In this document: positions 24,856 to 34,679 of the stretch, piece after piece
Layout: every line of letters begins with the position of its first letter
Position numbering within the stretch: position 1 is the first letter of the stretch
Source of the DNA: Streptococcus urinalis 2285-97
Lineage (GTDB): Bacteria > Bacillota > Bacilli > Lactobacillales > Streptococcaceae
NCBI RefSeq assembly: GCF_000188055.2
Contig: NZ_AEUZ02000001.1
Span: 1,502,001-1,566,000, forward strand
DNA length: 64,000 nucleotides
Direction: 5' to 3'
The notes under the pieces: model-generated
The model's database searches: none
What the model was told of the DNA's origin: nothing
What the model saw: the letters and a program-made list of their open reading frames with translations, nothing else
Program-made: the position numbers and the translations under genes

Positions 24856-26205
24856 TTATTCTATGTCATCCTCCCATTCCTCATCAATACTTGTTTTATC
24901 ATATGGTAAGACAATTGTAAAGGTAGAGCCTTTTCCATATTCACTCTTTGCCCAAATATAGCCATTATGTTGCTTAACAATTTCTTTTGCAATTGCAAGA
25001 CCTAAGCCAGTACCTCCTTGAGCACGACTTCTAGCTTTATCAACACGATAAAAACGATCAAAGATTAAAGGTAAATCTTTTTTTGGAATACCCAATCCTT
25101 GATCTGAAATAGAAACAATTAATTGAGTATCAGTTGTCTTTATAGAGACGGTAATTTTACCACCATCTGGAGAATACTTAATTGCATTATTAACAATATT
25201 ATCAATAACTTGAGTCATTTTATCATTATCAATTTCTACCCAAATCGAAGTTAAAGGGTAATTCCTGATAATATCATAATGTTTATCATTTATCGTGTGC
25301 TGATTTCTAATACGATCAAATCGGTTTAAGATAGAAGTAATAAATGCTGTAAAGTTAGTCATCTCGACTTCTAAGCGCGTGACTTGATTATCAATACGAG
25401 AGAGGTTTAACAAATCAGAAATCATTCTCATCATCCTGTTTGTTTCGTCCAAAGAAACTTTGATAAAACTTGGCGCAACATCTTCCTTAATGGCTCCTTC
25501 ATCTAAGGCTTCTAAATAAGATTTAACAGATGTCAAAGGAGTCCTTAATTCATGACTGACATTAGAGACAAAGAGACGACGCTCCCTTTCTTCCTTTTCT
25601 TGCTCAGTTGTATCATGCAATACTGCAACTAAACCAGAAATAAAACCACTTTCGCGTCTATTTAAAGCAAAACGAATTCGAAGTGTAATAAATTCCCCAA
25701 GTTCATTTCGTTTATTAATCGCTAACTCAGGCCGCTTAGAAACAAGTTCTCTATAGGTATAATTATTTTCACTATCAAGTAAGTCAACCAAGTTTAGCTT
25801 CAGAGCCTCTTCTTTACTAAGATTAAGCTGCTTTTGGGCAGTATCATTAATCATAGTAATTTTACCCGAGCGATCCGTCGCAAGCACACCATCTGTCATA
25901 TAAGCTAAGATAGAAGCTAATCGATTTTTCTCTTGTTCTAGATTTTCATGAGTTAGGCGAAAAACTTCTGATAAATCATTGAGCTGCTCAGATAGCTCTA
26001 CTAATTCAGCATCACCTTTCAGAGTAATATCTTCTGTATACTGACCCTTTATCAGTTCTCTGATTTTATGACTCATGGTACGAATCATTTTAACGTTACG
26101 ATAATCACGAAAAGCTAGATAAATAAAGTAAAAAGCAACAAAAACTAGAAGTAATAGAATCGCTAATTCAAAGAGCGATAAATTCCCTATAATATTGTCA
26201 TTCAT
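24856..26205 (-). CDS. vicK: Sensor histidine kinase VicK (WalK)
   Basis: 449 residues. A single N-terminal membrane helix ([19 protein letters not shown]) with almost no external part is the streptococcal form of WalK. It is followed by HAMP (~35-90), PAS (~95-205), the H-box [19 protein letters not shown] and a HATPase domain with N ([11 protein letters not shown]), G1 (DQGLGIP) and G2 ([14 protein letters not shown]) boxes. It phosphorylates VicR to control peptidoglycan hydrolases and surface metabolism. It overlaps vicR by 8 bp, so it is translationally coupled. Confidence 0.98.
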   Translation of the reverse strand: MNDNIIGNLSLFELAILLLLVFVAFYFIYLAFRDYRNVKMIRTMSHKIRELIKGQYTEDITLKGDAELVELSEQLNDLSEVFRLTHENLEQEKNRLASILAYMTDGVLATDRSGKITMINDTAQKQLNLSKEEALKLNLVDLLDSENNYTYRELVSKRPELAINKRNELGEFITLRIRFALNRRESGFISGLVAVLHDTTEQEKEERERRLFVSNVSHELRTPLTSVKSYLEALDEGAIKEDVAPSFIKVSLDETNRMMRMISDLLNLSRIDNQVTRLEVEMTNFTAFITSILNRFDRIRNQHTINDKHYDIIRNYPLTSIWVEIDNDKMTQVIDNIVNNAIKYSPDGGKITVSIKTTDTQLIVSISDQGLGIPKKDLPLIFDRFYRVDKARSRAQGGTGLGLAIAKEIVKQHNGYIWAKSEYGKGSTFTIVLPYDKTSIDEEWEDDIE

Positions 26206-26908
26206 TTGATTTCATGTAATACCCAACACCACGTCTTGTCAAAATGTATTCAGGACGGCTTGGTGTGTCTTCAATTTTCTCACGGAGACGACGAACGGTA
26301 ACATCAACCGTTCTGACATCACCAAAATAATCATAACCCCAAACAGTCTCTAATAAATGTTCTCTCGTCATAACTTGACCTAGATGGTTTGCCAAATGAT
26401 GAAGTAACTCAAATTCACGGTGAGTTAATTCAATTTCTTTTTGACGTTTTTTGGCGACAAAAGCCTCGGGTAAAATTTGTAGTTCTCCAATATTAAGTTC
26501 AGAGTTAGTTGATGCTTTTCCATCATTATTTGATGAAGAAGTAATCGAATCATTACGTCTAATATGTGCTTTAACACGCGCTAACAATTCTCTATTTGAA
26601 AAGGGTTTAGTCACATAATCATCTGCACCAATTTCAAGTCCAATCACCTTATCAAATTCACTATCCTTTGCAGAAAGCATAATAATAGGAATATGACTGC
26701 TCTTACGAACTTCTTTTGCTACTTCTAGTCCATCTAATTCTGGTAACATCAAATCCAAAATAATCAAATCTGGATTTTCTTCTTCAAATTTAGCAATAGC
26801 TTCGCGACCATCAAATGCCGTGACAGTATCATACCCTTCTTTAGCTAAATTAAACTTAATGATATCTGAGATTGGCTTTTCATCATCAACAATCAGAATT
26901 TTTTTCAT
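26198..26908 (-). CDS. vicR: Response regulator VicR (WalR)
   Basis: 236 residues. The receiver domain has acidic residues at 9-10 and the phosphorylation site in [16 protein letters not shown], with a conserved Lys in [13 protein letters not shown]. The C-terminal OmpR-type winged helix ([20 protein letters not shown] ... [19 protein letters not shown]) binds DNA. This is the essential regulator of cell-wall turnover in most low-G+C Gram-positives. It is first in the vicRKX operon and divergent from an amino-acid ABC transporter. Confidence 0.98.
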   Translation of the reverse strand: MKKILIVDDEKPISDIIKFNLAKEGYDTVTAFDGREAIAKFEEENPDLIILDLMLPELDGLEVAKEVRKSSHIPIIMLSAKDSEFDKVIGLEIGADDYVTKPFSNRELLARVKAHIRRNDSITSSSNNDGKASTNSELNIGELQILPEAFVAKKRQKEIELTHREFELLHHLANHLGQVMTREHLLETVWGYDYFGDVRTVDVTVRRLREKIEDTPSRPEYILTRRGVGYYMKSNE

Positions 26909-27131
26909 TTTAATACCTCTTAAGATAAAACTATCTTATTTTTGTTTTGTCTTTAATGATTTTTGATGAGAATTTTTCTCAAATTAAAATCAAAAAGGAC
27001 CTATACTTAGTTATTATACCAAATTATTAATATAAAGAGAAATAAGAAACATGTATGACTAGTGACCTTGACTTCTTTTAAAACACTTTATTAATAGAAT
27101 TTTTAAAAGACTTAAAAATTATCTGAAAATA

Positions 27132-27161
27132 TTGACATTAATTTTTTTTTTGTGATAAAAT
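27132..27161 (+). promoter_or_regulatory. Promoter of the amino-acid ABC transporter operon
   Basis: TTGACA (27132-27137) and TAAAAT (27156-27161), 18 bp apart over an unbroken T-rich spacer, upstream of the transporter ATPase gene. The remaining gap back to 26909 is the divergent vicR side and shows nothing else clear. Confidence 0.75.
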
Positions 27162-27214
27162 TTTGCCATGTTAGATAATGTGACAAGTATTTTATATTCA
27201 TTAAAGGAGAAAAA

Positions 27215-28000
27215 ATGACACTGATTGAATTTAAAAATGTTGAAAAATATTATGGAGATTACCATGCCTTACGTGATATTAATTTAGAAATAGAAAAAGG
27301 TCAGGTTGTCGTTTTATTAGGACCATCTGGATCCGGAAAATCTACCTTAATCCGAACAATCAATGCTCTTGAGTCTATTGAAAAGGGTAGTTTAAAGGTT
27401 AATGGACATGAGCTTGTAAATGCTTCTTCGAAAGATTTAGTAGCACTTCGAAAAGAAGTCGGTATGGTCTTTCAACATTTTAACTTATACCCACATAAAA
27501 CAGTGTTAGAAAATGTTACTTTAGCACCAATTAAAGTATTGGGCATGTCAAAGACTGAAGCAAATAAAATTGCTGAAAAATACTTATCTTTTGTTAATAT
27601 GTGGGATCGTAAAGATTCCTATCCTGGAATGTTATCCGGTGGTCAAAAACAACGGATTGCTATTGCAAGAGGCCTTGCAATGAATCCAGAATTATTATTA
27701 TTTGATGAACCTACTTCAGCTCTTGACCCAGAAACTATTGGTGATGTTTTAGCTGTCATGCAAAATCTTGCAGCAGAAGGCATGAACATGGTTGTCGTAA
27801 CACACGAAATGGGATTTGCACGTGAAGTTGCTGACCGAATTATTTTTATGGCTGAAGGACAAATATTAGTTGACACCACTGATATTAATGGTTTCTTCGA
27901 AAATCCACAAGAGCCTAGAGCGCAACAATTTCTAAGTAAAATCATCAACCATACCAGTGATAAATTAGAAACAAAACACAAAAAACGCCATCAAGAGTGA
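27215..28000 (+). CDS. glnQ: Polar amino acid (glutamine-type) ABC transporter ATPase
   Basis: 261 residues. Walker A GPSGSGKST, Q-loop VFQHFNLYPHKT, signature LSGGQKQRIAIARGLA, Walker B LLLFDEPTSALDP and switch His VTHEMGFA are all present. The C terminus has an extra basic tail (KLETKHKKRHQE). It belongs to the PAAT family and energises uptake with the binding protein and two permeases that follow. GGAG lies upstream of the ATG. The exact substrate (glutamine or glutamate) is inferred from family and synteny. Confidence 0.93.
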   Translation: MTLIEFKNVEKYYGDYHALRDINLEIEKGQVVVLLGPSGSGKSTLIRTINALESIEKGSLKVNGHELVNASSKDLVALRKEVGMVFQHFNLYPHKTVLENVTLAPIKVLGMSKTEANKIAEKYLSFVNMWDRKDSYPGMLSGGQKQRIAIARGLAMNPELLLFDEPTSALDPETIGDVLAVMQNLAAEGMNMVVVTHEMGFAREVADRIIFMAEGQILVDTTDINGFFENPQEPRAQQFLSKIINHTSDKLETKHKKRHQE

Positions 28001-28009
28001 GGTGATAAC

Positions 28010-28822
28010 ATGACATTTAAACAAAAATTAACTCTCCTCTTTGCCTTTTGCTTACTTTTGCTAGGAGCTACTTCTACTACAAGTCATGCTTCCGAACAAA
28101 CACTTCTTAACTCTGCTGCTGTAAAGAAAATCAAAAAAAGTGGTGTTTTAAAAGTCGGTGTTAAACAAGATGTTCCAAACTTTGGTTACTACAGCGCAAA
28201 AACAAAGAGCTATGAAGGTATGGAAATTGATATTGCTCGTAAAATCGCCAAATCATTAAATGTAAAACCAGTTTTTACAGCTGTAACAGCACAAACTAGA
28301 GAAGCTGTCATGGATAACGGCCAAGTTGATATGGTCATCGCAACTTACACCATTACTCCTGAACGTCAAAAGTCTTATGCTTTTAGCAATGCTTATTACA
28401 CAGATGAAATTGGTTTTTTAGTTCAACGTAAAAACAAGATCTCAACTGTAAAGGACTTAAATCATAAGACCATTGGTGTTGCTCAAGGATCAACTACCAA
28501 AGCTGCGATTGAAGAATACGCTAAAGCACACAACCTATCCTTTAACTTTGTACAATTAGGATCTTATCCAGAACTAGCTATTTCATTGTATGCTAATCGT
28601 ATCCAAGCTTTTTCTGTTGATAAATCCATTCTTACCGGCTATCGTAGTAGCAAATCAAAAATACTTATTGAAGGGTTTAATACGCAATCCTATGGTATTG
28701 CTAGCAAAAAGTCCAATCAACAATTTATTTCTTATGTTAATACCTTGATTTCAAAATGATCTCAAGATGGAAGTTTAACTTCTATTTATCATAAATACCA
28801 GTTGAAACCTGCAAGCAATTAA
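28010..28822 (+). pseudogene. Amino-acid-binding protein of the ABC transporter, premature stop near the C terminus
   Basis: An export signal (LTLLFAFCLLLLGATSTTSHA) precedes a complete SBP_bac_3 domain (KIKKSGVLKVGVKQDVPNFG ... SFNFVQLGSYPELAISLY). The reading frame stops at TGA 28757-28759, but the same frame continues for 20 codons as SQDGSLTSIYHKYQLKPASN to TAA 28820. Relatives have Trp at the stop position (kW..DGsL..IY.KY.L), so TGG to TGA is the simplest event. A shortened protein of 249 residues may still be made and may keep some activity. There is no Cys lipobox, so anchoring is unclear. Confidence 0.82.
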
Positions 28823-28856
28823 TAAAGAAGTGACAACAATTTAGAAGGGAATTTAC

Positions 28857-29552
28857 ATGTTATTAACAATTAGCCATTTTGCTTGGTCAAGATGGTCTGC
28901 TTTTTTTGCCAATTTTGGTCAATTTGCAAAAGGTTTTATATACACACTTGGTATGTCTGCATGTGCTTTGCTTTTAGCTCTTTTATTAGGTATCATTTTT
29001 GGTGCCATGAGTTCATCAAAACATAAAGTATTAAAAGGAATTGCGCGTGTCTATGTCGAATTATTTCAAAATACACCACTATTGGTTCAATTTGTGGTTG
29101 TTTATTATGGTTTAACTATTATTTCAAATGGTCTAATCATGCTTTCAACATTCTTCACAGCTGTATTATGTGTGGGGGTTTATCATGGCGCTTATATATC
29201 TGAGGTTATTCGTTCAGGTATTGAAGCTGTTCCAAGAGGTCAAACGGAAGCTGCACTATCGCAAGGCTTTACTTATAGTCAAACCATGAGTATGATTATT
29301 TTACCGCAAGCAGTTAGAACTATTTTGCCACCTATGACAAATCAAGTTGTCAGTTTAATCAAAAACACATCTACCGTTGCCATAATCTCAGGTGCTGATA
29401 TCATTTTTACTGCTAAAGCTTGGGCTTATGAAAGTACTAACTACGTTCCAGCATTTGCTGGCGCTGCTCTTTTATACTTTATTATGTGTTTCCCTCTCGC
29501 AACATGGGCAAGACATAAAGAAGAAGAAAACAAAAATTCTTATGCATTGTAG
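28857..29552 (+). CDS. Amino-acid ABC transporter permease (first)
   Basis: 231 residues with about five membrane helices and the family's cytoplasmic coupling motif EAALSQGFTYSQTMSMIILPQA. The first ~25 residues are typical of GlnM-type permeases. It probably pairs with the next gene as a heterodimer. It starts 34 bp after the restored end of the binding-protein gene. Confidence 0.92.
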   Translation: MLLTISHFAWSRWSAFFANFGQFAKGFIYTLGMSACALLLALLLGIIFGAMSSSKHKVLKGIARVYVELFQNTPLLVQFVVVYYGLTIISNGLIMLSTFFTAVLCVGVYHGAYISEVIRSGIEAVPRGQTEAALSQGFTYSQTMSMIILPQAVRTILPPMTNQVVSLIKNTSTVAIISGADIIFTAKAWAYESTNYVPAFAGAALLYFIMCFPLATWARHKEEENKNSYAL

Positions 29553-29564
29553 GAAGGAGTTTAA

Positions 29565-30215
29565 ATGAAATCAGTATTAACCTCTACAAATCTCGCCTTT
29601 ATTTTTCAAGGCTTACTTCTAACTCTTTATATCTCCTTTATTTCAATCGTTTTATCTACCATTTTTGGTACTATTTTGGCTGTTATGCGTAATGGAAAAA
29701 ATAAATTATTTTACTGGATTTCTAGTATTTATATTGAGTTTGTCAGAAATGTTCTAAATCTCTTGTGGATATTTATTATTTTCTTAGTCTTTCAAATGAA
29801 ATCAACGCCAGCTGGTATCGTTGCCTTTACCATTTTTACTTCAGCAGCGCTAGCAGAAATTATTCGCGGAGGTCTAAATGGTGTTGACAATGGGCAAGTT
29901 GAGGCTGGTTCATCCCAGGGATTTACAAGTAGTCAAGTCTTTATCCATATTATTTTTCCTCAAGCACTTCAAAAGATGTTACCAGCTATCATTTCACAAT
30001 TTGTTACTGTCATTAAAGACACATCTCTCCTTTATTCTGTAATTGCTATTCAAGAATTATTTGGTAAAAGTCAAATTTTGATGGGAACATACTTTGAACC
30101 GAGTCAAGTCTTTACACTTTATGCACTCATTACTGCTATTTATTTTGTCATTAACTTTGTCATTTCATTATTATCAAGACGTTTGGCAAAAAAATGGGAA
30201 CAAGCGTTACAATAA
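29565..30215 (+). CDS. Amino-acid ABC transporter permease (second)
   Basis: 216 residues with membrane helices and the coupling motif VEAGSSQGFTSSQVFIHIIF. A FVRNVLNLLWIFIIF segment replaces the usual R-N/G-T-P-L motif, a common variation. It lies 12 bp after the first permease gene with GGAAGGAG upstream, and it ends the operon before a terminator. Confidence 0.92.
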   Translation: MKSVLTSTNLAFIFQGLLLTLYISFISIVLSTIFGTILAVMRNGKNKLFYWISSIYIEFVRNVLNLLWIFIIFLVFQMKSTPAGIVAFTIFTSAALAEIIRGGLNGVDNGQVEAGSSQGFTSSQVFIHIIFPQALQKMLPAIISQFVTVIKDTSLLYSVIAIQELFGKSQILMGTYFEPSQVFTLYALITAIYFVINFVISLLSRRLAKKWEQALQ

Positions 30216-30247
30216 AAAAAAGATTGTGTAAAACGCAATCTTTTTTA
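30216..30247. terminator. Bidirectional terminator between the ABC transporter and DUF3114 genes
   Basis: AAAAAAGATTG pairs with CAATCTTTTTT around a 9-nt loop. It ends both converging operons and overlaps the DUF3114 stop codon. Confidence 0.85.
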
Positions 30248-31225
30248 TGACAACTTCCTTATCATTTTACGGAATTTTCTCATTTCCAGGCTAACTTGTT
30301 TTTCCGCACTTTTATCTTGGTAACTATAAACACCTCTTTTATTAAAGTAACTCAGTTCGTAACCCTGGGGTTTTTGAAACCACTTTGATTCTATATTTTT
30401 TGGAGAATAATAACCCTTTGTTACTTTATTTCTAAATGTTGGATCTAGCGGACGAACAGGATCAACATCAAGATCCCAGTGACGTTTCCCGGGAGTCCCA
30501 TAATTAAAACTAGCACCATTTACAATTCCCATAATATTTGACTTTTGACCATCAATTTCATTAAGAAAATCACCTGTTGAGGAAATAATAAACTCACTGT
30601 GAAAATGCAATAAAACTTTGATATTGAAAGACACAATTTCTTCTGGGAAAAGAAAGGCCTCTCCTCTTTTTAACAACTTATTATGAAGTCTAGCTGAGTC
30701 TTTTAGAGAGTAATCACTCCGTTTTCGCCAAAAATGACCTGATGTTTTCCCACTCAGATAATAGGCTAATGCTTGAGCATCCGTTTTGTCATTTCCGTAA
30801 TGAGAGCGAATGTATTCAGCTTGTTGACTAGAGATAAGATAGCGAAATTGATGGACCTTTTTTGTGAATGGCGATTTTTCAGATAAGGCTTTCCCTGGAA
30901 AAGCAAGGTTAACTTGCTCAGAAAAATCTAGCCAAAAAGAATGATCTGGAGCTAAATCTGGATGAAAGTTAGCCAATAAGGATCTTGTTTCAGAAAGCTC
31001 TCCACTCAATTCAGATGGCATTTGAACAATTGTCAATACCAACTTAATAAGTTGGATAGGACTGAGATTGTGTTTTTCGTTCTCCCAAATAGCATTAAAT
31101 AATGAAGATCCAACTCTTGGGTCAATCATTTGACCAGATTGTAAAAGGTCCAGACTTTTTTGAGATATGGGACTGTTAAAGATGGCTTTCAAAGCCATAT
31201 AGCGTTGGTAGCTTGTGAAAACCAA
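30245..31225 (-). CDS. DUF3114 family protein
   Basis: 326 residues, resembling a streptococcal family of unknown function (DUF3114) recognised by HFHSEFIISSTGDFLNEIDG, then NGASFNYG, then RHWDLDVDPVRPLDP near the C terminus. There is no signal peptide or membrane helix. The conserved His/Asp/Glu set could be catalytic, but no activity is known to me. It is monocistronic between two terminators. Confidence 0.82.
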   Translation of the reverse strand: MVFTSYQRYMALKAIFNSPISQKSLDLLQSGQMIDPRVGSSLFNAIWENEKHNLSPIQLIKLVLTIVQMPSELSGELSETRSLLANFHPDLAPDHSFWLDFSEQVNLAFPGKALSEKSPFTKKVHQFRYLISSQQAEYIRSHYGNDKTDAQALAYYLSGKTSGHFWRKRSDYSLKDSARLHNKLLKRGEAFLFPEEIVSFNIKVLLHFHSEFIISSTGDFLNEIDGQKSNIMGIVNGASFNYGTPGKRHWDLDVDPVRPLDPTFRNKVTKGYYSPKNIESKWFQKPQGYELSYFNKRGVYSYQDKSAEKQVSLEMRKFRKMIRKLS

Positions 31226-31312
31226 GTGCCTTCTCCTATTTTTTGTTAATCAATACTATTATAGCGCTATCAGTATGATTTAGCTAAAAAAAGCTCCTTA
31301 GAGAACTTTTTT

Positions 31313-32023
31313 TTACATCACATTTAATATCATTTGATAACAGACGGCGCCTATAATACCTCCAACTATTGGTCCAACTACTGGAATCCAAGCATAAGAC
31401 CAATTAGAATTTCCTTTATTTGGTATTGGTAAAATAGCATGCATTATTCTTGGTCCCAAATCTCTTGCTGGATTTATGGCATACCCTGTTGTTGCCCCTA
31501 ATGAAAAACCAACACCTAAAACAACTAAACCGACAATCAAAGGACCAAAACCTGAAGCTACTTTATTGGGGCCGATTGCCATAACAGTAATAACCAATAC
31601 TGCTGTTCCTAAGGCTTCATCAAAGACATTTGATCAGGTATGCTTAATAGCTGGACCAGTAGCAAAGCTTCCTAAAATAGCAGATTGATCACTGGTTTCT
31701 TGCCAATAAGGATAATAATGTAAATATAAAGCTACCGAAGCAAACATAGCACCAAGAAATTGAGCTATCAAATAAACTGGGACTTGATTCCAAGCTAAAT
31801 TACCAATAACTGCCATAGCAATAGTTACTGCAGGATTTAAATGTGCACCACTTAAAAAACCAGAAACATAGACTGCAACTGTAACGGCTATTCCCCATCC
31901 TAGAACGATAGCAATCCAACCTGAATTTTGTGCTTTTGTTTTATTTAGTACACAAGCTGCTACAACACCATTTCCTAATAAAACAAGGATAAATGTTCCA
32001 ATAAATTCTCCTATAAAAGTCAT
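31313..32023 (-). pseudogene. glpF: Glycerol facilitator / aquaporin gene interrupted by an in-frame stop
   Basis: Read through, this is a full-length MIP channel: first NPA box in GAHLNPAVTIAMAV and second in GYAINPARDLGPRI, the Asp being typical of glycerol channels. A TGA at 31634-31636 splits it after FATGPAIKHT; the same frame continues SNVFDEALGTAVLV to the normal end with no frameshift. Each half has three membrane helices, so a functional pore is unlikely unless the stop is read through. It is the last gene of the dhaKLM operon, where it would import glycerol or dihydroxyacetone. Confidence 0.88.
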
Positions 32024-32034
32024 CCTATTCTCCC

Positions 32035-32409
32035 TTATTTCTTAATTTCCAACTCTGCTAATTGTGTCTTTACCGTTTCTAAATCAGTGCCAGCTTGCAA
32101 TAAGGCTGCCGCTGTGTATGTCCCCTCAACTATTGGAACAATATTTAAGATGATGTCTTTGTCTGTAAAATCTTGTACCATTTCAATATTCATCCGAGCA
32201 CTTCCCAAATCAAAGAAGGCTAACAGAGTGTCTTTGGGATTTGATTCAACAACATTCTGAACTTGTTCAAAACTGGTTCCAATACCACCATCTGGTGTAC
32301 CACCAACATAGGTTAGACTAATATCTTTTGCAACCTCATTTACTAGATTCGCAATACCATCTGCTATCTTTTTTGAATGAGAAACAACGATAATTCCTAT
32401 CTCTGACAT
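32035..32409 (-). CDS. dhaM: Dihydroxyacetone kinase phosphotransfer subunit DhaM
   Basis: 124 residues: a single EIIA-Man-like domain with the phosphorylated His in IVVSHSKKIADGI (residue ~10), as in lactic acid bacteria that lack the HPr/EI-like domains of the E. coli protein. It passes phosphate from HPr to DhaL-bound ADP. It overlaps dhaL by 1 bp. Confidence 0.95.
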   Translation of the reverse strand: MSEIGIIVVSHSKKIADGIANLVNEVAKDISLTYVGGTPDGGIGTSFEQVQNVVESNPKDTLLAFFDLGSARMNIEMVQDFTDKDIILNIVPIVEGTYTAAALLQAGTDLETVKTQLAELEIKK

Positions 32410-32984
32410 TAGTCTACCTCCGCTTCTATCATAGCTTCGAACAAGAGTCCTGAAGAATATGAACCAGGGTCAATATGACCAATGGATCTTTCCCCAACAT
32501 AGGAAGCTCTACCTTTTGTAGCTTTCAAATCTTTGGTTGCTTCAACAACGTTCTTAATTTTTTCTATTGTCAATGAATCTGTTTTTAAAGCCTCAATCAC
32601 TGGTATCCACACATCAACCATTGTTTTTTCACCAATCTCAGCTTTACCGCGTTTTTGAATCATCTCTAGTGCAGCTTGTAAGTGCTGTGGTAAACTTGCT
32701 TGTTCATCAGATTTTGCCATTCCCATAAAAGCAGAACCGTAAAGTGGCCCTGAAGCGCCACCAACTTTACTCAATAATTGCATTGCAACAAGTTTAAATA
32801 CTTCTTGTGCGGAATCAAATGTCTTTCCTTTTAGATTTTCCATTACAGCAGTCATCCCTCTAGACATATTGCCGCCATGGTCGCCATCGCCAATTGGGGT
32901 ATCTAACTCACTTAGATAATCTTTATTTTCTTGAATTTTTTGATTAAAAAGTGACATCCATTTTAGTGTGTTTTCAACATTCAT
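32409..32984 (-). CDS. dhaL: Dihydroxyacetone kinase ADP-binding subunit DhaL
   Basis: About 191 residues from the ATG at 32984, with TAGGAGG correctly spaced before it; a start six codons earlier overlaps dhaK. The metal/nucleotide motif DTPIGDGDHGGNMSRG is near residue 25-40, and GGASGPLYGSAFMG is also conserved. It holds ADP as a cofactor and phosphorylates dihydroxyacetone bound to DhaK. Confidence 0.95.
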   Translation of the reverse strand: MNVENTLKWMSLFNQKIQENKDYLSELDTPIGDGDHGGNMSRGMTAVMENLKGKTFDSAQEVFKLVAMQLLSKVGGASGPLYGSAFMGMAKSDEQASLPQHLQAALEMIQKRGKAEIGEKTMVDVWIPVIEALKTDSLTIEKIKNVVEATKDLKATKGRASYVGERSIGHIDPGSYSSGLLFEAMIEAEVD

Positions 32985-32995
32985 CTTTATCCCTC

Positions 32996-33985
32996 CTACC
33001 AAGCTGGTGTTGTCACATCTGATTTAAGTGCCTTTTCCCATGAATGGTCTTCTAATTTTATAAGTGTTAAAGAAAGCCCTGCCATATCAATTGAAGTCAT
33101 AAAATCACCAATCTTTTTATAGACCACTGAAACATTTTTAGAAGCTAGCAAATTAGCCACATCATTTGCAAAAACATACTGCTCCATTAGTGGCGTACTT
33201 CCTAAACCATTTACTAGAATTCCAAATTTATCATCAGCTTTTATCTCAAAGCTATCTGTCAATTTTTCCACTAATTCCTTAGCCAGTTCTTTTGATGGTT
33301 GTAATTTTTCTTTCTTGTAACCAGGTTCTCCATGGATTCCTACACCATATTCAAATTCATCCTCAGCTAATGTGAAACCTGGTTTTCCAACTTCTGGAAC
33401 TGTTGCACCAGATAGTGCCAAACCTATTGTTTTGATATTAGGTACTAATTGATCTGCAAGTGTTTTGATTTCTTTTAGTGATTTACCAGCACGTGCAGCT
33501 TCTCCTAAAATTTTATGTACTAAGATTGTACCTGCAACACCACGTCTGCCTTGAGTATAAAGACTATCTTCAACAGCAATATCGTCATCGACAATCACAC
33601 TTTCTACAGAAATATCTTCCATTTCTGCTAATTCTTGCGCCATCTCGAAGTTCATGATGTCACCAGAATAATTTTTAATGACCATAAAAACGCCAGCCCC
33701 TTCGTCTGCTGCTTTTATGGCTTCAAGTATTTGATCTGGAGTTGGTGATGTAAAAACAGCACCACAAATTGCAGCAGAAAGCATCCCATCACCGACAAAA
33801 CCAGCATGTGATGGTTCATGACCTGAACCCCCACCTGAAATTAGACCAACATTTCCAGTTTTATTAGCTTTTTTAACAATAACATCATAGCCATCTAATC
33901 TTTCAACCAAGTCATCATGCATATATGAAAATCCTTTAAGCATATCATCTACAACTTGACTAGGATCATTAATAATTTTTTTCAT
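32996..33985 (-). CDS. dhaK: Dihydroxyacetone kinase substrate-binding subunit DhaK
   Basis: 329 residues from the ATG at 33985 (MKKIINDPSQVVDDMLKGFS), the family start. It contains SGGGSGHEPSHAGFVGDGML and the hemiaminal-forming His in YGVGIHGEPGYKKE. It binds dihydroxyacetone covalently through that His. First gene of dhaK-dhaL-dhaM-glpF, divergent from dhaS-dhaQ. Confidence 0.96.
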   Translation of the reverse strand: MKKIINDPSQVVDDMLKGFSYMHDDLVERLDGYDVIVKKANKTGNVGLISGGGSGHEPSHAGFVGDGMLSAAICGAVFTSPTPDQILEAIKAADEGAGVFMVIKNYSGDIMNFEMAQELAEMEDISVESVIVDDDIAVEDSLYTQGRRGVAGTILVHKILGEAARAGKSLKEIKTLADQLVPNIKTIGLALSGATVPEVGKPGFTLAEDEFEYGVGIHGEPGYKKEKLQPSKELAKELVEKLTDSFEIKADDKFGILVNGLGSTPLMEQYVFANDVANLLASKNVSVVYKKIGDFMTSIDMAGLSLTLIKLEDHSWEKALKSDVTTPAW

Positions 33986-34005
33986 GTGAAATACCTCCAT
34001 ATTTT

Positions 34006-34019
34006 TGTTTACGCTTTCA
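34006..34019 (-). promoter_or_regulatory. cre-like CcpA site upstream of dhaK
   Basis: TGTTTACGCTTTCA matches the CcpA consensus at the central CG and outer bases. It suggests catabolite repression of the dha operon. Confidence 0.55.
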
Positions 34020-34048
34020 TTATAACTTTAAGATGATTAAAAGATAAG

Positions 34049-34070
34049 GGACAAATTAATTAGTTTGTCC
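34049..34070. promoter_or_regulatory. DhaS-type operator between the divergent dha genes
   Basis: GGACAAAT-N6-GTTTGTCC, inside a longer inverted repeat (34046-34073). It closely matches the palindrome reported for Lactococcus DhaS (GGACACAT-N6-ATTTGTCC), and it lies between dhaK and dhaS, where the activator should bind. Confidence 0.8.
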
Positions 34071-34133
34071 CTTTCTTTTTAATCAAAACTTTGATACTGT
34101 AGACTTACATTAAATTGGAAATTGGAATACTAC

Positions 34134-34679
34134 ATGACAACTTCTATAATTACCAAAAAAAGAATTGCAAAAGCATTTAAAAAACAAATGATTGAAAAAT
34201 CATTTGATAAAATTTCAGTTGTGGATATTATGGACCAAGCTAATATTAGAAGACAGACCTTTTACAACCATTTTGTAGATAAATTTGAACTGTTAGATTG
34301 GATTTTTGAAACAGAATTGCAAGAACAAGTTACTAATAATTTGAATTACATCACTGGTTTCAAATTGCTTGAAGAACTTTTATTCTATATTGAAACCAAT
34401 CGTATCTTTTATCAGCAACTATTTCAAATAGAAGGCCAGAATGATTTTTATTCATTTTTTCGAGATTATTGTTTTATTTTAATGGAAAAAATAATTTCAG
34501 AGGAAGAATATCACAAAAATTGCTTAGCAAAAAACTATAAGATTTTTCTCATTCAATATCATGCTAATGCATTTGCCATCTCTATCAAAGACTATGTCTG
34601 CCAAAATACAGATCGTCCAGATATCTTAGCTATTAAACATGTTATTATAGCAAGCATTAAACAAAGTAAGGAGCTATAA
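34134..34679 (+). CDS. dhaS: DhaS, TetR-family activator of the dha genes
   Basis: 181 residues from the ATG at 34134 (MTTSIITKKRIAKAFKKQMI); a TTG four codons upstream is less likely. The N-terminal TetR helix-turn-helix is FDKISVVDIMDQANIRRQTF then YNHFVDKFELLDW. In lactococci DhaS with DhaQ-dihydroxyacetone activates dhaKLM; adjacency to dhaQ and the matching operator make the same role likely here. Confidence 0.92.
   Translation: MTTSIITKKRIAKAFKKQMIEKSFDKISVVDIMDQANIRRQTFYNHFVDKFELLDWIFETELQEQVTNNLNYITGFKLLEELLFYIETNRIFYQQLFQIEGQNDFYSFFRDYCFILMEKIISEEEYHKNCLAKNYKIFLIQYHANAFAISIKDYVCQNTDRPDILAIKHVIIASIKQSKEL

Noticed and set aside
28757-28759. TGA read as Trp or selenocysteine (recoding)
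   Set aside because: Streptococci use the standard code here and no SECIS-like element is visible; a nonsense mutation is simpler.
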